From G963676095 sp963676095 (GTDB lineage: Bacteria; Bacteroidota; Bacteroidia; Bacteroidales; Prolixibacteraceae): DNA of 64,000 nucleotides. The DNA lies in assembly GCA_963676095.1 (NCBI GenBank), contig OY781040.1, forward strand, positions 2,542,001-2,606,000, read 5' to 3'. Both the position numbers and the translations under genes were made by a program. Within the stretch, counting starts at the first letter, position 1. Every line of letters begins with the position of its first letter. The notes under the pieces are model-generated. The model saw only the letters and a list, made by a program, of their open reading frames with translations, had not been told where the DNA came from and made no database searches. Below are positions 56,344 to 64,000 of the stretch, piece after piece.

Positions 56344-57354
56344 TCAGAGAGAAAAAGCTGATTTAAAACTTCGACGGTAATCAGCGGGGGTTGTTTTAAA
56401 ATGGCGAAGGAACATCCGTCTCAAGGTGTCGGCGCTTCCTGTTCCACACTCTGCAGAAATTTCTTCCAGTGTAAGGTTCGATTCCTCTAGCCGGCGCCGT
56501 GCAGTCTCCAACCTTAGCTTTTCAATAAACTTTGCCGGTGTAATCCCTGTTTTGCTGGCGAAAACACGGGCAAAGTTCCGGGGACTCATGGAAACCTGTT
56601 CGGCCATTACTTCAACTGTCAACTTCTCATCCAGGTGCCCGGGTATCCATTCAATCAGCCTCTTCACCGGCTCATAGTCGATTTGTTGATAGAACAGAAG
56701 TACGCTGAACTGAGATTGATTCCCCTGACGCTTCAGGTATAGCACCAGTGTCCGGGCCACATTCAGAGCAACCTCTCTTCCAAAATCTTCTTCAACCATG
56801 GCCAAAGCCAGGTCCATCCCGGCAGAAATTCCGGCAGAAGTATAAACCGTGCCATCCTTAATAAAAATAGGATCAGGGTCAACTTTCACCTTTGGGTATA
56901 GCCGGGAAAGCCTTTCACATCTGGCCCAATGGGTTGTAGCCCTGCGCCCGTCCAGAACTCCGGCTTCTGCCAGAATAAAGGCACCATTACAAACAGAGCC
57001 AACCCGCCTGATTTTTTCCCAGTTTCTTTTTATCCAGGACAAGGTCTCTTCGGAAACCATGTTCTCCGGTGGTCCGGGAATGCCCGTGACCAGCAAGGTA
57101 TCTACCGGATAATCAACAGCGCTTAAGGGCCCTTCGCTTAATAAAGGCAAACCGGTAGAAGTAGGTACTTCTGCGGGTAAACCGTCAGAAACCACATGAA
57201 CCCGGTAGTGCTTTTGATTTGCATTTTCAAAAATAGCCGGATAGCCCGGAGTTTTGGCAAAAACATCCAACGGCCCGGCAACATCCAGGATCGACGTGTA
57301 ACGAGGGGCTAAAATGACAATATCCCTCACCTTCTGATCTGTTAGTACGCTCAT
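56344..57354 (-). CDS. GlxA-family transcriptional regulator (DJ-1/PfpI domain plus AraC HTH)
   Basis: 336 residues. The first 190 are a DJ-1/PfpI-like domain (IVILAPRYTSILDVAGPLDVF, and SVCNGAFILAEAGVLDGRRATTHW with the nucleophile-elbow Cys). Then two AraC helix-turn-helix units (MSPRNFARVFASKTGITPAKFIEKLRLE and LEEISAECGTGSADTLRRMFLRHFKTTPADYRRSF). Such regulators often sense small nitrogen compounds and act as activators. A -7 box (57413-57420) and a long dyad over the leader suggest self-control. Confidence 0.92.
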   Translation of the reverse strand: MSVLTDQKVRDIVILAPRYTSILDVAGPLDVFAKTPGYPAIFENANQKHYRVHVVSDGLPAEVPTSTGLPLLSEGPLSAVDYPVDTLLVTGIPGPPENMVSEETLSWIKRNWEKIRRVGSVCNGAFILAEAGVLDGRRATTHWARCERLSRLYPKVKVDPDPIFIKDGTVYTSAGISAGMDLALAMVEEDFGREVALNVARTLVLYLKRQGNQSQFSVLLFYQQIDYEPVKRLIEWIPGHLDEKLTVEVMAEQVSMSPRNFARVFASKTGITPAKFIEKLRLETARRRLEESNLTLEEISAECGTGSADTLRRMFLRHFKTTPADYRRSFKSAFSL

Positions 57355-57371
57355 CTCTATAAACTTTTCTT

Positions 57372-57403
57372 GTCTTATTTGGCATTATCGCCATAAATAA
57401 GAC
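57372..57403. promoter_or_regulatory. Long dyad in the leader of the GlxA-type regulator (operator candidate)
   Basis: GTCTTATTTGGC (57372-57383) pairs with GCC-AT-AAATAAGAC (57390-57403): 12 bp with one 2-nt bulge around ATTATC. It covers about +3 to +34 relative to the start predicted from the -7 box, a good place for autoregulation. Confidence 0.55.
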
Positions 57404-57412
57404 AATTACTGA

Positions 57413-57420
57413 CAAAAATA
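57413..57420 (-). promoter_or_regulatory. Predicted -7 promoter box for the GlxA-type regulator
   Basis: TATTTTTG on the minus strand fits TAnnTTTG; leader about 52 nt. Confidence 0.45.
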
Positions 57421-57497
57421 CAATAAAATAATTGTTAATCCGCTTCATAAAAAGGGTTGTAACACTATCTGGACGAAGCCTGTTGTTCTATCTTTAC

Positions 57498-57512
57498 GGT
57501 AACAAAGTTACC
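57498..57512. promoter_or_regulatory. Perfect short dyad near the HAD gene promoter
   Basis: GGTAAC-AAA-GTTACC follows a near -7 box TATCTTTA (57489-57496) that would drive the HAD gene on the plus strand. Possible operator in the region shared with the GlxA-type regulator. Confidence 0.35.
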
Positions 57513-57605
57513 TGACGGCAAGTGGGAGAATATATATTTTTCCAATCGTCCATCAGTAACGGTCAAAAAATAAGAGTAATATATTATTAAATAATCAATT
57601 GCCAG

Positions 57606-58235
57606 ATGAGAATTACGGGAAACATAAAAAATATCCTATTTGATCTGGGCGGGGTATTACTCGATATCGATGCCCGCAGAACAGTCGAAGCATTCAGAAA
57701 GCTCGGCATGCCCGACCTGATCAGGCCGGGAGGCTGGGGATATGACCATGATGTATTCCTGCAAATGGAACAGGGACTGCTAAACGACCAGCAGTTCCGG
57801 GATGGCATACGCTCCTTACTCCCTCAACCGGCAACAGACGAACAGATCGACCATGCCTGGTGCGCCATGTTGATCGATTTTAACCCTAAGAAAATAGAAT
57901 TGCTAAAAAAGCTAAAAAAGAAGTATAAGCTTTATCTCTTTTCAAACACCAACAACATCCACATCAATTATTTTCATGAACTATACCGGAAAAAATTTGG
58001 CTCTTCCCTGTCAGAACTATTTGTCAAGGATTATTATTCAAGCGATATCCGCATGAGAAAACCCAGTCTTGAAGCTTACCGGAAAGTACTGAACGATGCA
58101 GGAATAAACCCTACAGAAACGTTGTTTATCGATGATTCCGAGAAAAATACAGAAAGCGCAGCAATAACCGGCATGCAGGTCATTTGCCTTCATCCGGACA
58201 TGAATTTACAATCGTTATTTTCGGATCAATGCTGA
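57606..58235 (+). CDS. HAD-superfamily phosphatase (YihX-like)
   Basis: 209 residues. Motif I DLGGVLLDID (nucleophile Asp, residues about 12-21), motif II LFSNTNNIH, motif III Lys in RKPSLEAY and motif IV FIDDSEKNTESA. This is the class IA cap type like the sugar-phosphatase YihX. Substrate unknown. The last 10 bp overlap the convergent ispG end. Confidence 0.88.
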   Translation: MRITGNIKNILFDLGGVLLDIDARRTVEAFRKLGMPDLIRPGGWGYDHDVFLQMEQGLLNDQQFRDGIRSLLPQPATDEQIDHAWCAMLIDFNPKKIELLKKLKKKYKLYLFSNTNNIHINYFHELYRKKFGSSLSELFVKDYYSSDIRMRKPSLEAYRKVLNDAGINPTETLFIDDSEKNTESAAITGMQVICLHPDMNLQSLFSDQC

Positions 58236-60109
58236 GATTGTGGTTCTTCAGGATCCTTCCAATCGCCATTTTCACGGATCAGGTTCTCCAGTTCAAAAAC
58301 AGCATTTTCGTAAGGAATATGCCTTTTCTTAAGCGATTGTCCCTTGTATAAATTCACCTTCCCCGGACCGGCACCAACAAATCCGTAATCCACATCGCCC
58401 ATCTCGCCGGGACCATTAACCACACATCCCATAACACCGATTTTCAGGTGACAAAGATGACTGAAATGTGCTTTAACTTTCTTAGTTGTCTCATGCAAGT
58501 CGAAGAGCGTACGCCCGCATCCCGGACAGGAAATAAACTCAGTCTTGGTTACCCGCATCCGGCTGGCCTGAAGGATTGAAAAACTAAGGTCTTTCAAGTC
58601 GGTAAACGTGATATTGTCCCCTTCGTTGGTAATACAGATACCATCTCCGTAACCGTCTATCAACAGACCTCCCACATCCACGGAAGCTTTAATCTGAAGG
58701 TCCTCAAGCCTATGTTCACGATAAGACCTCAGGATAATCACGGGAACCTTCCAGATATGCGATTCCAGCGCCATAAAGAATGCCCTAAGCTCGGCCAGTG
58801 GATTCTTGTTAAAACTCTCCAGGATCAGCACTGTCTTCCGGGTTTGTTTTAGCTTGGTAATGATTTCCGGGTTTTCAGCCATAAAACGGTCGAATTCCAT
58901 CTTATTCGTCCGGATAAATTTCATTTGTCCCCAATGGCTCCCCCCGAATAAATATTCTTCCAGGTCAAGAATCGGATAAGTATTCCCCTCAAGATCAATG
59001 ATATGATCTTTATTTAGGAAATACTCAGGAATTTGTTTCCCTCTTAACGGCAAAACCTCCGCCAAGGTGCGGTTTCTCAAATCAGCAACAACAACCGGAA
59101 CTTGTTTTCCCCCCATATTCATCACTGGCCTTACCGATCTACGCTCATATTCAAAAGGGTTGGTCTGCGCAAACAAAGGAGCTTTTATTGGTTCATGGCT
59201 CTGATAAGTCTTTATATGATCAATTAGCTTCCGGGCCACTGGAATTTCTTTTTCCGGATCTTCTGTCAGCGAAACCCTGATCGTATCGCCAATACCGTCA
59301 GCAAGAAGGGCCCCGATCCCTACCGCAGATTTAATGCGACCGTCCTCGCCTTCGCCAGCCTCGGTAACACCCAGGTGCAACGGGTACTCCATATCTTCAA
59401 GACGCATGCGTTTATTCAGTAGCCGGACAGTATAAACCATCATTCTGGTATTACTCGATTTGATCGAGATAACAACATCATTAAACCCCACTTTCTTACA
59501 AATCCGCAGGTATTCCATCACTGATTCGGAAATTCCTGCAGGCGTATCTCCATAACGGCTCATGATCCGGTCAGACAACGACCCCTGGTTTGCCCCGATA
59601 CGTAAGGCAGTATTCGTTTGCTTCAGGATCTCGAGAAACGGGATAAACTGCTCTTCAATCCTGATCAACTCTTCTTTATATTCCTCATCCGTATAAAGAT
59701 GATGCTCGAACCTGGCCCTCTTGTCATAAAAATTTCCAGGGTTGATCCTCACCTTTGAAATATATTTGGCCGCAATTTCGGCAAGCTTAGGATTAAAATG
59801 AATATCTGCGATTAAGGAATTTTCGTACCCTCTGGTTACCAGTTCCCTTTTGATATTTTTCAGGTTCTCCGCATCACTCACCCCTTTTACCGTTACCCGC
59901 ACAAAATCTGCTCCGGCTTTAATGATACGGATAATCTGTTCTACAGTAGCATCCGTATCTTTGGTATCGGTATCAGTCATAGACTGAATACGGATCGGGT
60001 AATCGCTCCCAACAGGCACTTTTCCAATTTGCACAGTCACAGTACTTTGTCTTTGGTACCTGGTTAAATCTTTAATGTAATTAAAATTCCGATCTTCCAT
60101 CTCAGTCAT
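58226..60109 (-). CDS. ispG: 4-hydroxy-3-methylbut-2-enyl diphosphate synthase, long form
   Basis: 627 residues, far longer than the roughly 370 of E. coli; the plant/Bacteroidota form has an extra middle domain (about 280-520 here). TIM-barrel part: PIRIQSMTDTDTKDTDATVEQI, INPGNFYDKR, RIGANQGSLSDR, LHLGVTEAGEGEDGRIKSAVGIGALL. The C-terminal [4Fe-4S] domain has SCPGCGRTLFDL and GCVVNGPGE. It makes HMBPP in the MEP pathway. A -7 box TAACTTTG (minus, 60129-60136) is 20 bp before the start. Confidence 0.96.
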   Translation of the reverse strand: MTEMEDRNFNYIKDLTRYQRQSTVTVQIGKVPVGSDYPIRIQSMTDTDTKDTDATVEQIIRIIKAGADFVRVTVKGVSDAENLKNIKRELVTRGYENSLIADIHFNPKLAEIAAKYISKVRINPGNFYDKRARFEHHLYTDEEYKEELIRIEEQFIPFLEILKQTNTALRIGANQGSLSDRIMSRYGDTPAGISESVMEYLRICKKVGFNDVVISIKSSNTRMMVYTVRLLNKRMRLEDMEYPLHLGVTEAGEGEDGRIKSAVGIGALLADGIGDTIRVSLTEDPEKEIPVARKLIDHIKTYQSHEPIKAPLFAQTNPFEYERRSVRPVMNMGGKQVPVVVADLRNRTLAEVLPLRGKQIPEYFLNKDHIIDLEGNTYPILDLEEYLFGGSHWGQMKFIRTNKMEFDRFMAENPEIITKLKQTRKTVLILESFNKNPLAELRAFFMALESHIWKVPVIILRSYREHRLEDLQIKASVDVGGLLIDGYGDGICITNEGDNITFTDLKDLSFSILQASRMRVTKTEFISCPGCGRTLFDLHETTKKVKAHFSHLCHLKIGVMGCVVNGPGEMGDVDYGFVGAGPGKVNLYKGQSLKKRHIPYENAVFELENLIRENGDWKDPEEPQSQH

Positions 60110-60128
60110 CCTAATTTTAGAGGAGCCA

Positions 60129-60136
60129 CAAAGTTA
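60129..60136 (-). promoter_or_regulatory. Predicted -7 promoter box for ispG
   Basis: TAACTTTG on the minus strand fits TAnnTTTG; leader about 13 nt; A-rich at -33. Confidence 0.5.
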
Positions 60137-60558
60137 AATTAAAGTTAATAAATAAAAAATCCCAAGGCCTAATTTATACCTGCCGGAATAAACAAAAATC
60201 AATCTTTTTCCTGAAAATATTTTTCAGAGAAAAATCTCAACTACAATTAGTTAATTAACCAGCTGCCACAGAAGACCCGATTCTACAAATAAATCAAATT
60301 AAATGACCCAAGATTTACCCCAGATTTAAATTTAGTATCAGAAAAAAAAATTCAGCTCTTATCGATGAGTAATCCCCTGTCTACAGCATAAAGAACCTGT
60401 TTTTTTACGGACCATGCTTTTCCTCTTCACATTGCTCCCACGAAAATAATTATCAAACATGTCTGTTTTATCCTTGTTTAATTATTTTTGAAGTCGTCAG
60501 ATTTTCGCATTTGCCTATAAAGGGCAAGAATAAAAAAATCAATCATCAATAAATTTCA
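60137..60558. other. Gene-free divergent region between ispG and gldA
   Basis: AT-rich, no ORF with coding character. It holds a -7 box for gldA, TATTTTTG at 60483-60490, giving a leader of about 62 nt. No repeats or clear hairpins seen. Confidence 0.4.
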
Positions 60559-61491
60559 ATGTCTGTTCTGGTTGAAAATATTTCGAAAAGCTTTGGCTCC
60601 CAAAAGGCGCTCGAACATGTCAGTTTTGAACTAAGCAAAGGTGAGCTGACAGGTTTTCTGGGCCCAAACGGGGCAGGGAAATCAACGCTGATGAAAATTA
60701 TTACAGGATATCTTTCACAAGACGAAGGAAATATCTGCATAAACGGGCGACCTGCTTCTCCTGAAAAGTTCAAGGCGAGAAAAGAAATAGGCTATCTTCC
60801 TGAAAACAACCCGCTTTATACTGACTTATATGTCACAGAGTACCTTATGCTTACAGCCGGTTTTTATCCTATAGAAAAGAAGAAGGCAAGAATAAAGGAG
60901 ATCATAGAAATGACCGGACTGGGACAGGAACAACATAAAAAGATACAGGCACTTTCAAAGGGATACAGGCAACGGGTTGGATTAGCCCAGGCCCTAATCC
61001 ATAATCCGTCAGTATTGATACTGGATGAACCAACCACAGGACTCGACCCCAATCAATTGGAGGAAATCAGGACTCTTATCCGGGTGGTAAGTCAGGAAAA
61101 AACGGTCCTGTTCTCAACACATATCATGCAGGAAGTGGAAGCCATCTGCAAGCGGGTACTGATTATTAACAAGGGTCATCTTGTAGCTGACAGTCCTGTC
61201 GAAACATTAAAAAGCGGAAGCTTTCATGAAAAACAGCAGATTTTTGTTGAATTCGATAAAGCCATTGATAAACAATCCTTATTCGAAAATATGCACATTT
61301 ATGCGGCTGAACAGCAGGGGAAAAATTCATTTCTGGTCACCTCGGGCCAACAGCATGACCTTCGCCCCGATTTATTCCGCTTTGCCGTTAAACAAGGACT
61401 TGTTATTTTAACAATGAAAGAAAAGCAAGCCAGTATAGGATACATATTCCAGGAACTGACACGACAAACGGAAACAATACAAAAAAGATAA
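60559..61491 (+). CDS. gldA: Gliding-motility-type ABC transporter ATPase GldA
   Basis: 310 residues. Walker A GPNGAGKST (about 35-43), signature LSKGYRQRVGLAQAL, Walker B VLILDEPTTGLDP, and a C-terminal extension of about 90 residues. The N-terminus (ISKSFGSQKALEHVSFELSKGELTGFLGPNG) is close to Flavobacterium GldA, which works with GldF and GldG; those are not in this window. General ABC-2-type export is possible if the organism does not glide. Confidence 0.88.
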   Translation: MSVLVENISKSFGSQKALEHVSFELSKGELTGFLGPNGAGKSTLMKIITGYLSQDEGNICINGRPASPEKFKARKEIGYLPENNPLYTDLYVTEYLMLTAGFYPIEKKKARIKEIIEMTGLGQEQHKKIQALSKGYRQRVGLAQALIHNPSVLILDEPTTGLDPNQLEEIRTLIRVVSQEKTVLFSTHIMQEVEAICKRVLIINKGHLVADSPVETLKSGSFHEKQQIFVEFDKAIDKQSLFENMHIYAAEQQGKNSFLVTSGQQHDLRPDLFRFAVKQGLVILTMKEKQASIGYIFQELTRQTETIQKR

Positions 61492-61527
61492 CCGGTTATT
61501 TTAATCAAGGATATCAAAAAAAGATTG

Positions 61528-61706
61528 TATTTTTGTAGACGAATTGTGGACAAATTTGAGATTGATTGCAACCACAGAAAAAAATGCTAAAGTAATCGCT
61601 TTAACTTTTCTAGTTTATCTCATTCAATCTATCCTCCACAACATTGTTAAACCCAGATCTGTTAATAGTTAAGACTATTTACAGGTTCAATAACATTTAT
61701 AAGGAT
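61528..61706 (+). promoter_or_regulatory. Promoter and long structured leader of metK
   Basis: TATTTTTG (61528-61535) fits the -7 box and gives a leader of about 165 nt. Within it TTGTGGA (61544-61550) pairs with TCCACAA (61635-61641), and AGATTGA (61559-61565) pairs with TCAATCT (61624-61630); an inner TAAAG/CTTTA stem lies between. These nested arms around about 100 nt look like a folded regulatory RNA. It does not show the core of a SAM-I riboswitch. Confidence 0.45.
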
Positions 61707-62960
61707 ATGAGTTATCTTTTTACAAGTGAATCTGTATCGGAAGGTCATCCCGATAAGATTTCTGACCAGATTTCAGATGCTTTACTTGACGAATTTCTGG
61801 CATTTGACCCGGATTCGAAAGTAGCCATCGAAACATTGGTGACCACAGGACAGGTGGTACTCGCCGGGGAAGTAAAATCAAAAACCTACATCGATGTACA
61901 GGAGGTGACCCGGAAAGTAATCAACTCGATTGGCTATACCAAAGCTGCTTATCGTTTTGATGGTGAATCGTGCGGTGTTCTGACTGCCATTCATGAACAG
62001 AGTCCCGATATTAACCGGGGAGTCGAAAAGGCAGACAAGATGGAACAGGGGGCCGGAGACCAGGGAATGATGTTCGGCTATGCCTGCAGGGAAACCGACA
62101 ACTACATGCCCCTTCCCCTTGAGTTATCCCACCTGATTCTGATGGAACTTGCTACCATCCGCAGAGAAGGGAAAGTGATGACTTACCTGAGACCTGACGC
62201 AAAATCGCAGGTCACAATTGAGTACAACGATGATAAATCGCCCAAACGGGTACATACCGTTGTTGTCTCGACCCAACACGACGAGTTTGACAAGGACGAA
62301 CCGATGCTGGCAAAAATAAAAAAAGACGTCATTGAGATCCTGATGCCGAGGGTAATTTCTTCTCTTCCCAACAGGGTACAGGCCTTATTTGACGATAACA
62401 TTATTTACCATGTCAATCCGACAGGCAAGTTTGTTATCGGCGGACCTCATGGAGATACAGGACTTACCGGGAGGAAAATTATTGTCGACACTTACGGAGG
62501 AAAGGGAGCTCACGGTGGAGGCGCATTCTCCGGGAAAGACCCTTCAAAAGTTGACAGGTCTGCTGCCTATGCAGCACGCCATATAGCAAAAAATCTTGTC
62601 GCAGCAGGTGTTGCCGATGAAATACTCGTACAGCTGGCTTATGCGATTGGCGTTGCGCGGCCTCTTGGCATTTATGTAAATACCTACGGAACAGCCAATA
62701 TAAAACTGGATGACGGACAAATTGCGAACAAAGTAGGTGAAATTTTCGATCTTCGCCCGGCAGCGATCGAAGCCCGGCTGAAATTACGAAATCCAATTTA
62801 CCGTGAAACTGCTGCCTATGGACACATGGGACGGGTGCCAGAGCATAAAGTAAAAGTTTTCGAATCTCCCTATTTTGGTAAAATCGAAAAGGAAGTTGAA
62901 CTTTTTACCTGGGAAAAGCTTGATTATGTAGGTCTGATTAAAGAAAGCTTTGGACTTTAA
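61707..62960 (+). CDS. metK: S-adenosylmethionine synthetase
   Basis: 417 residues from MSYLFTSESVSEGHPDKISDQ; the longer frame to 61644 is rejected because this ATG has AAGGA just before it and matches the family start. Motifs GAGDQGMMFGYA and GGGAFSGKDPSKVDRSAAY are complete. It makes SAM from methionine and ATP. Monocistronic, with a long leader and a terminator-like hairpin after it. Confidence 0.96.
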   Translation: MSYLFTSESVSEGHPDKISDQISDALLDEFLAFDPDSKVAIETLVTTGQVVLAGEVKSKTYIDVQEVTRKVINSIGYTKAAYRFDGESCGVLTAIHEQSPDINRGVEKADKMEQGAGDQGMMFGYACRETDNYMPLPLELSHLILMELATIRREGKVMTYLRPDAKSQVTIEYNDDKSPKRVHTVVVSTQHDEFDKDEPMLAKIKKDVIEILMPRVISSLPNRVQALFDDNIIYHVNPTGKFVIGGPHGDTGLTGRKIIVDTYGGKGAHGGGAFSGKDPSKVDRSAAYAARHIAKNLVAAGVADEILVQLAYAIGVARPLGIYVNTYGTANIKLDDGQIANKVGEIFDLRPAAIEARLKLRNPIYRETAAYGHMGRVPEHKVKVFESPYFGKIEKEVELFTWEKLDYVGLIKESFGL

Positions 62961-62980
62961 TTCTTTTCTAATCTAAATAT

Positions 62981-63026
62981 TAAAGAGCGGCCCCAAAAGT
63001 ACATCTTTTCGGGCGGCCTCTTTAAA
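62981..63026 (+). terminator. Terminator-like hairpin after metK
   Basis: TTAAAGAG (62981-62988) pairs with CTCTTTAA (63019-63026), with a further CCC/GGG stem inside. It ends only 13 bp before the next ATG, so it could also affect translation of the amidotransferase. Confidence 0.55.
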
Positions 63027-63039
63027 GAAAAAAGGCTTT

Positions 63040-63750
63040 ATGAAACGACAAATAAGGATTCACTACCTGCAACATGTTCCTTTTGAAGGGTTAGGATGTA
63101 TAACAAACTGGGCCAAAAAAGAAAACCACCTGCTCAGTTGTACACGCCTGTATCAAAATGAGCCCCTTCCTGCTGTTTCAGAGTTGGACTGGTTAATCAT
63201 TATGGGAGGCCCCATGGGGATTTATGATGAACAGGAATTTTCGTGGCTGACAGAAGAAAAATTATTTCTGAAGGAGGCTATAGCGACAGGGAAAACAGTT
63301 CTCGGGATTTGCCTTGGAGGACAATTATTGGCCAATGCCCTGGGAGCTAAAGTTAAACCAGGGAAGGACAAGGAAATTGGCTGGTTCCCCATACAACAGG
63401 TAAAAACCTGCGAAGAGTCCGTCTTTTCAGGTATTATGCCGGAACAGACTACTGTTTTCCACTGGCATGGTGACCAGTTCGAAATTCCACAGGAATGCAT
63501 TCATCTGGCAAAAAGTGAAGCTTGTCCCTCTCAGGCCTTTCAATACCGGCACAAAGTCATCGGCCTCCAGTTTCATTTCGAGGCCACTCCTGAATCGATC
63601 GGTGCCATGATAAAAAACGGGAAAAAAGAACTTGCAGAAAAAGGGAAGTACATCCAAAAAAAGGAAGATATCCTGTCAGGTCTTATCAACTGCGAACAGG
63701 GTAACAGGATCATGTATTCGCTACTGGACAGGCTAAGCCAAATTAAATAA
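63040..63750 (+). CDS. Class I glutamine amidotransferase-like protein
   Basis: 236 residues. Nucleophile elbow ICLGGQLLANALG (Cys near residue 92), HWHGDQFEIP, and the His-x-Glu pair in LQFHFEATPE. The fold matches stand-alone GMP-synthase-like amidotransferases, which hydrolyse glutamine or gamma-glutamyl compounds such as gamma-glutamyl polyamines. The exact substrate is unknown. Single gene with a terminator behind it. Confidence 0.88.
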   Translation: MKRQIRIHYLQHVPFEGLGCITNWAKKENHLLSCTRLYQNEPLPAVSELDWLIIMGGPMGIYDEQEFSWLTEEKLFLKEAIATGKTVLGICLGGQLLANALGAKVKPGKDKEIGWFPIQQVKTCEESVFSGIMPEQTTVFHWHGDQFEIPQECIHLAKSEACPSQAFQYRHKVIGLQFHFEATPESIGAMIKNGKKELAEKGKYIQKKEDILSGLINCEQGNRIMYSLLDRLSQIK

Positions 63751-63751
63751 T

Positions 63752-63780
63752 AAAAAGCCGGAGTTATACCCCGGCCTTTT
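63752..63780. terminator. Bidirectional terminator between convergent genes
   Basis: AAAAAGCCGG and CCGGCCTTTT pair with a one-base bulge and give T-runs on both strands, serving the amidotransferase and the carboxylesterase. Confidence 0.8.
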
Positions 63781-63796
63781 ATTCGTTTCATACGGA

Positions 63797-64000
63797 TCAC
63801 TTTTTCGAAAAATAAAAGTCATCGAGGAATTTATATCTTTTTTCAAGATCCGGGTCGCGCTTCACAAAAGTATTCAAATCGATCTGAAGCACCGGGGCTA
63901 CATCCCGTCCGGTTACCTCAGTCCATTGGATTAATCCAAGTCCATTAGGGTCACCTGTTTTAACAAAATTCAGATAATAAGACTGGAAAACCTCTGAAAT
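63797..64000 (-). CDS. Carboxylesterase-type alpha/beta hydrolase, C-terminal fragment
   Basis: The last 67 codons before a TGA are inside the window; the rest lies beyond it. The end contains QSYYLNFVKTGDPNGLGLIQW, shortened as NFVKTGDPNG, and DPDLEKRYKFLDDFY, which is the usual C-terminus of type-B carboxylesterases (FAKTGNPNG...). The catalytic residues are outside, so activity cannot be judged. Confidence 0.75.
   Translation of the reverse strand: MSEVFQSYYLNFVKTGDPNGLGLIQWTEVTGRDVAPVLQIDLNTFVKRDPDLEKRYKFLDDFYFSKK

Noticed and set aside
61528..61706. SAM-I riboswitch before metK
   Set aside because: The leader is structured, but I do not find the conserved SAM-I core sequences; reported only as an unknown structured leader.
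1..64000. CRISPR arrays, insertion sequences, prophage or integrated elements
   Set aside because: No regularly spaced repeats, transposase, integrase or phage genes were seen, and no att-like repeat beside the tRNA.

Overview
The window is about 64 kb of chromosome from a member of the Bacteroidota, most likely a Marinilabiliales/Bacteroidales-type anaerobe or facultative anaerobe. Evidence: a SusC/SusD pair, a type IX secretion cluster (GldK-L-M-N) plus GldA, the long form of IspG, DUF3332, DUF4837, DUF5018 and LruC-domain lipoproteins, and promoters of the Bacteroidota type (TTTG-N19-TAnnTTTG, complete upstream of the tRNA-fMet). The [FeFe]-hydrogenase at the left edge points to fermentation. 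No transposase, integrase, phage gene or CRISPR array was seen, so the region looks like stable chromosome with one accessory glycan-use locus.

Layout. 1-2.8 kb: end of a NuoF/HydB-like subunit, HydA-type [FeFe]-hydrogenase and a NuoE/HydC-like subunit (electron-bifurcating type). 2.9-10.1 kb: PDZ/DUF4136 exported protein, LruC-domain lipoprotein, GT39-like membrane glycosyltransferase, Bcr/CflA efflux pump and a small Cys-rich ORF. 10.1-29.8 kb: an unusual polysaccharide utilisation locus (PUL). On the minus strand, in order of transcription, it holds SusC, SusD, DUF5018 surface lipoprotein, NAGPA phosphodiester glycosidase, GHL10 lipoprotein, secreted ADP-ribosylglycohydrolase-fold protein, second GHL10, DUF5009/NagX-like membrane protein and a ROK regulator. 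Divergent from it on the plus strand are an AGE-family epimerase, a Tat-exported DUF4434 TIM-barrel protein and a sugar-porter MFS. 29.9-40.3 kb: T9SS core with a second GldK-like lipoprotein, an arginase-fold protein whose metal ligands are partly lost, and topA. 40.7-50.9 kb: PBP1A, agmatine-to-putrescine genes, DUF3332, DUF4837, TatA, RseP, Dxr and an M23 peptidase. 51.2-64 kb: tRNA-fMet, a repeat-like non-coding stretch, small unknowns, DUF1848/DUF1697, GAPDH, a GlxA-type regulator, HAD phosphatase, IspG, GldA, MetK, a glutamine amidotransferase and the end of a carboxylesterase.

How the genes work together. The PUL is the most interesting part. It has a normal SusCD uptake system and a sugar importer but no classical CAZyme glycoside hydrolase and no HTCS or ECF regulator. 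Its enzymes come from rarely studied families (NAGPA, GHL10 twice, a DraG fold, DUF4434). The NAGPA, AGE, DUF5009 and ROK families all have amino-sugar links elsewhere, and a GHL10 enzyme (E. coli DigH) cuts peptide-free peptidoglycan strands. I therefore infer, without proof, a target such as a phosphodiester-linked or amino-sugar-rich glycan. Two of the surface lipoproteins share an identically spaced TP-x-WEW-x-DS motif after the lipid-anchored Cys, which may be an anchoring or assembly tag. The housekeeping genes (isoprenoid, SAM, cell wall, Tat, T9SS) are in arrangements expected for the phylum.
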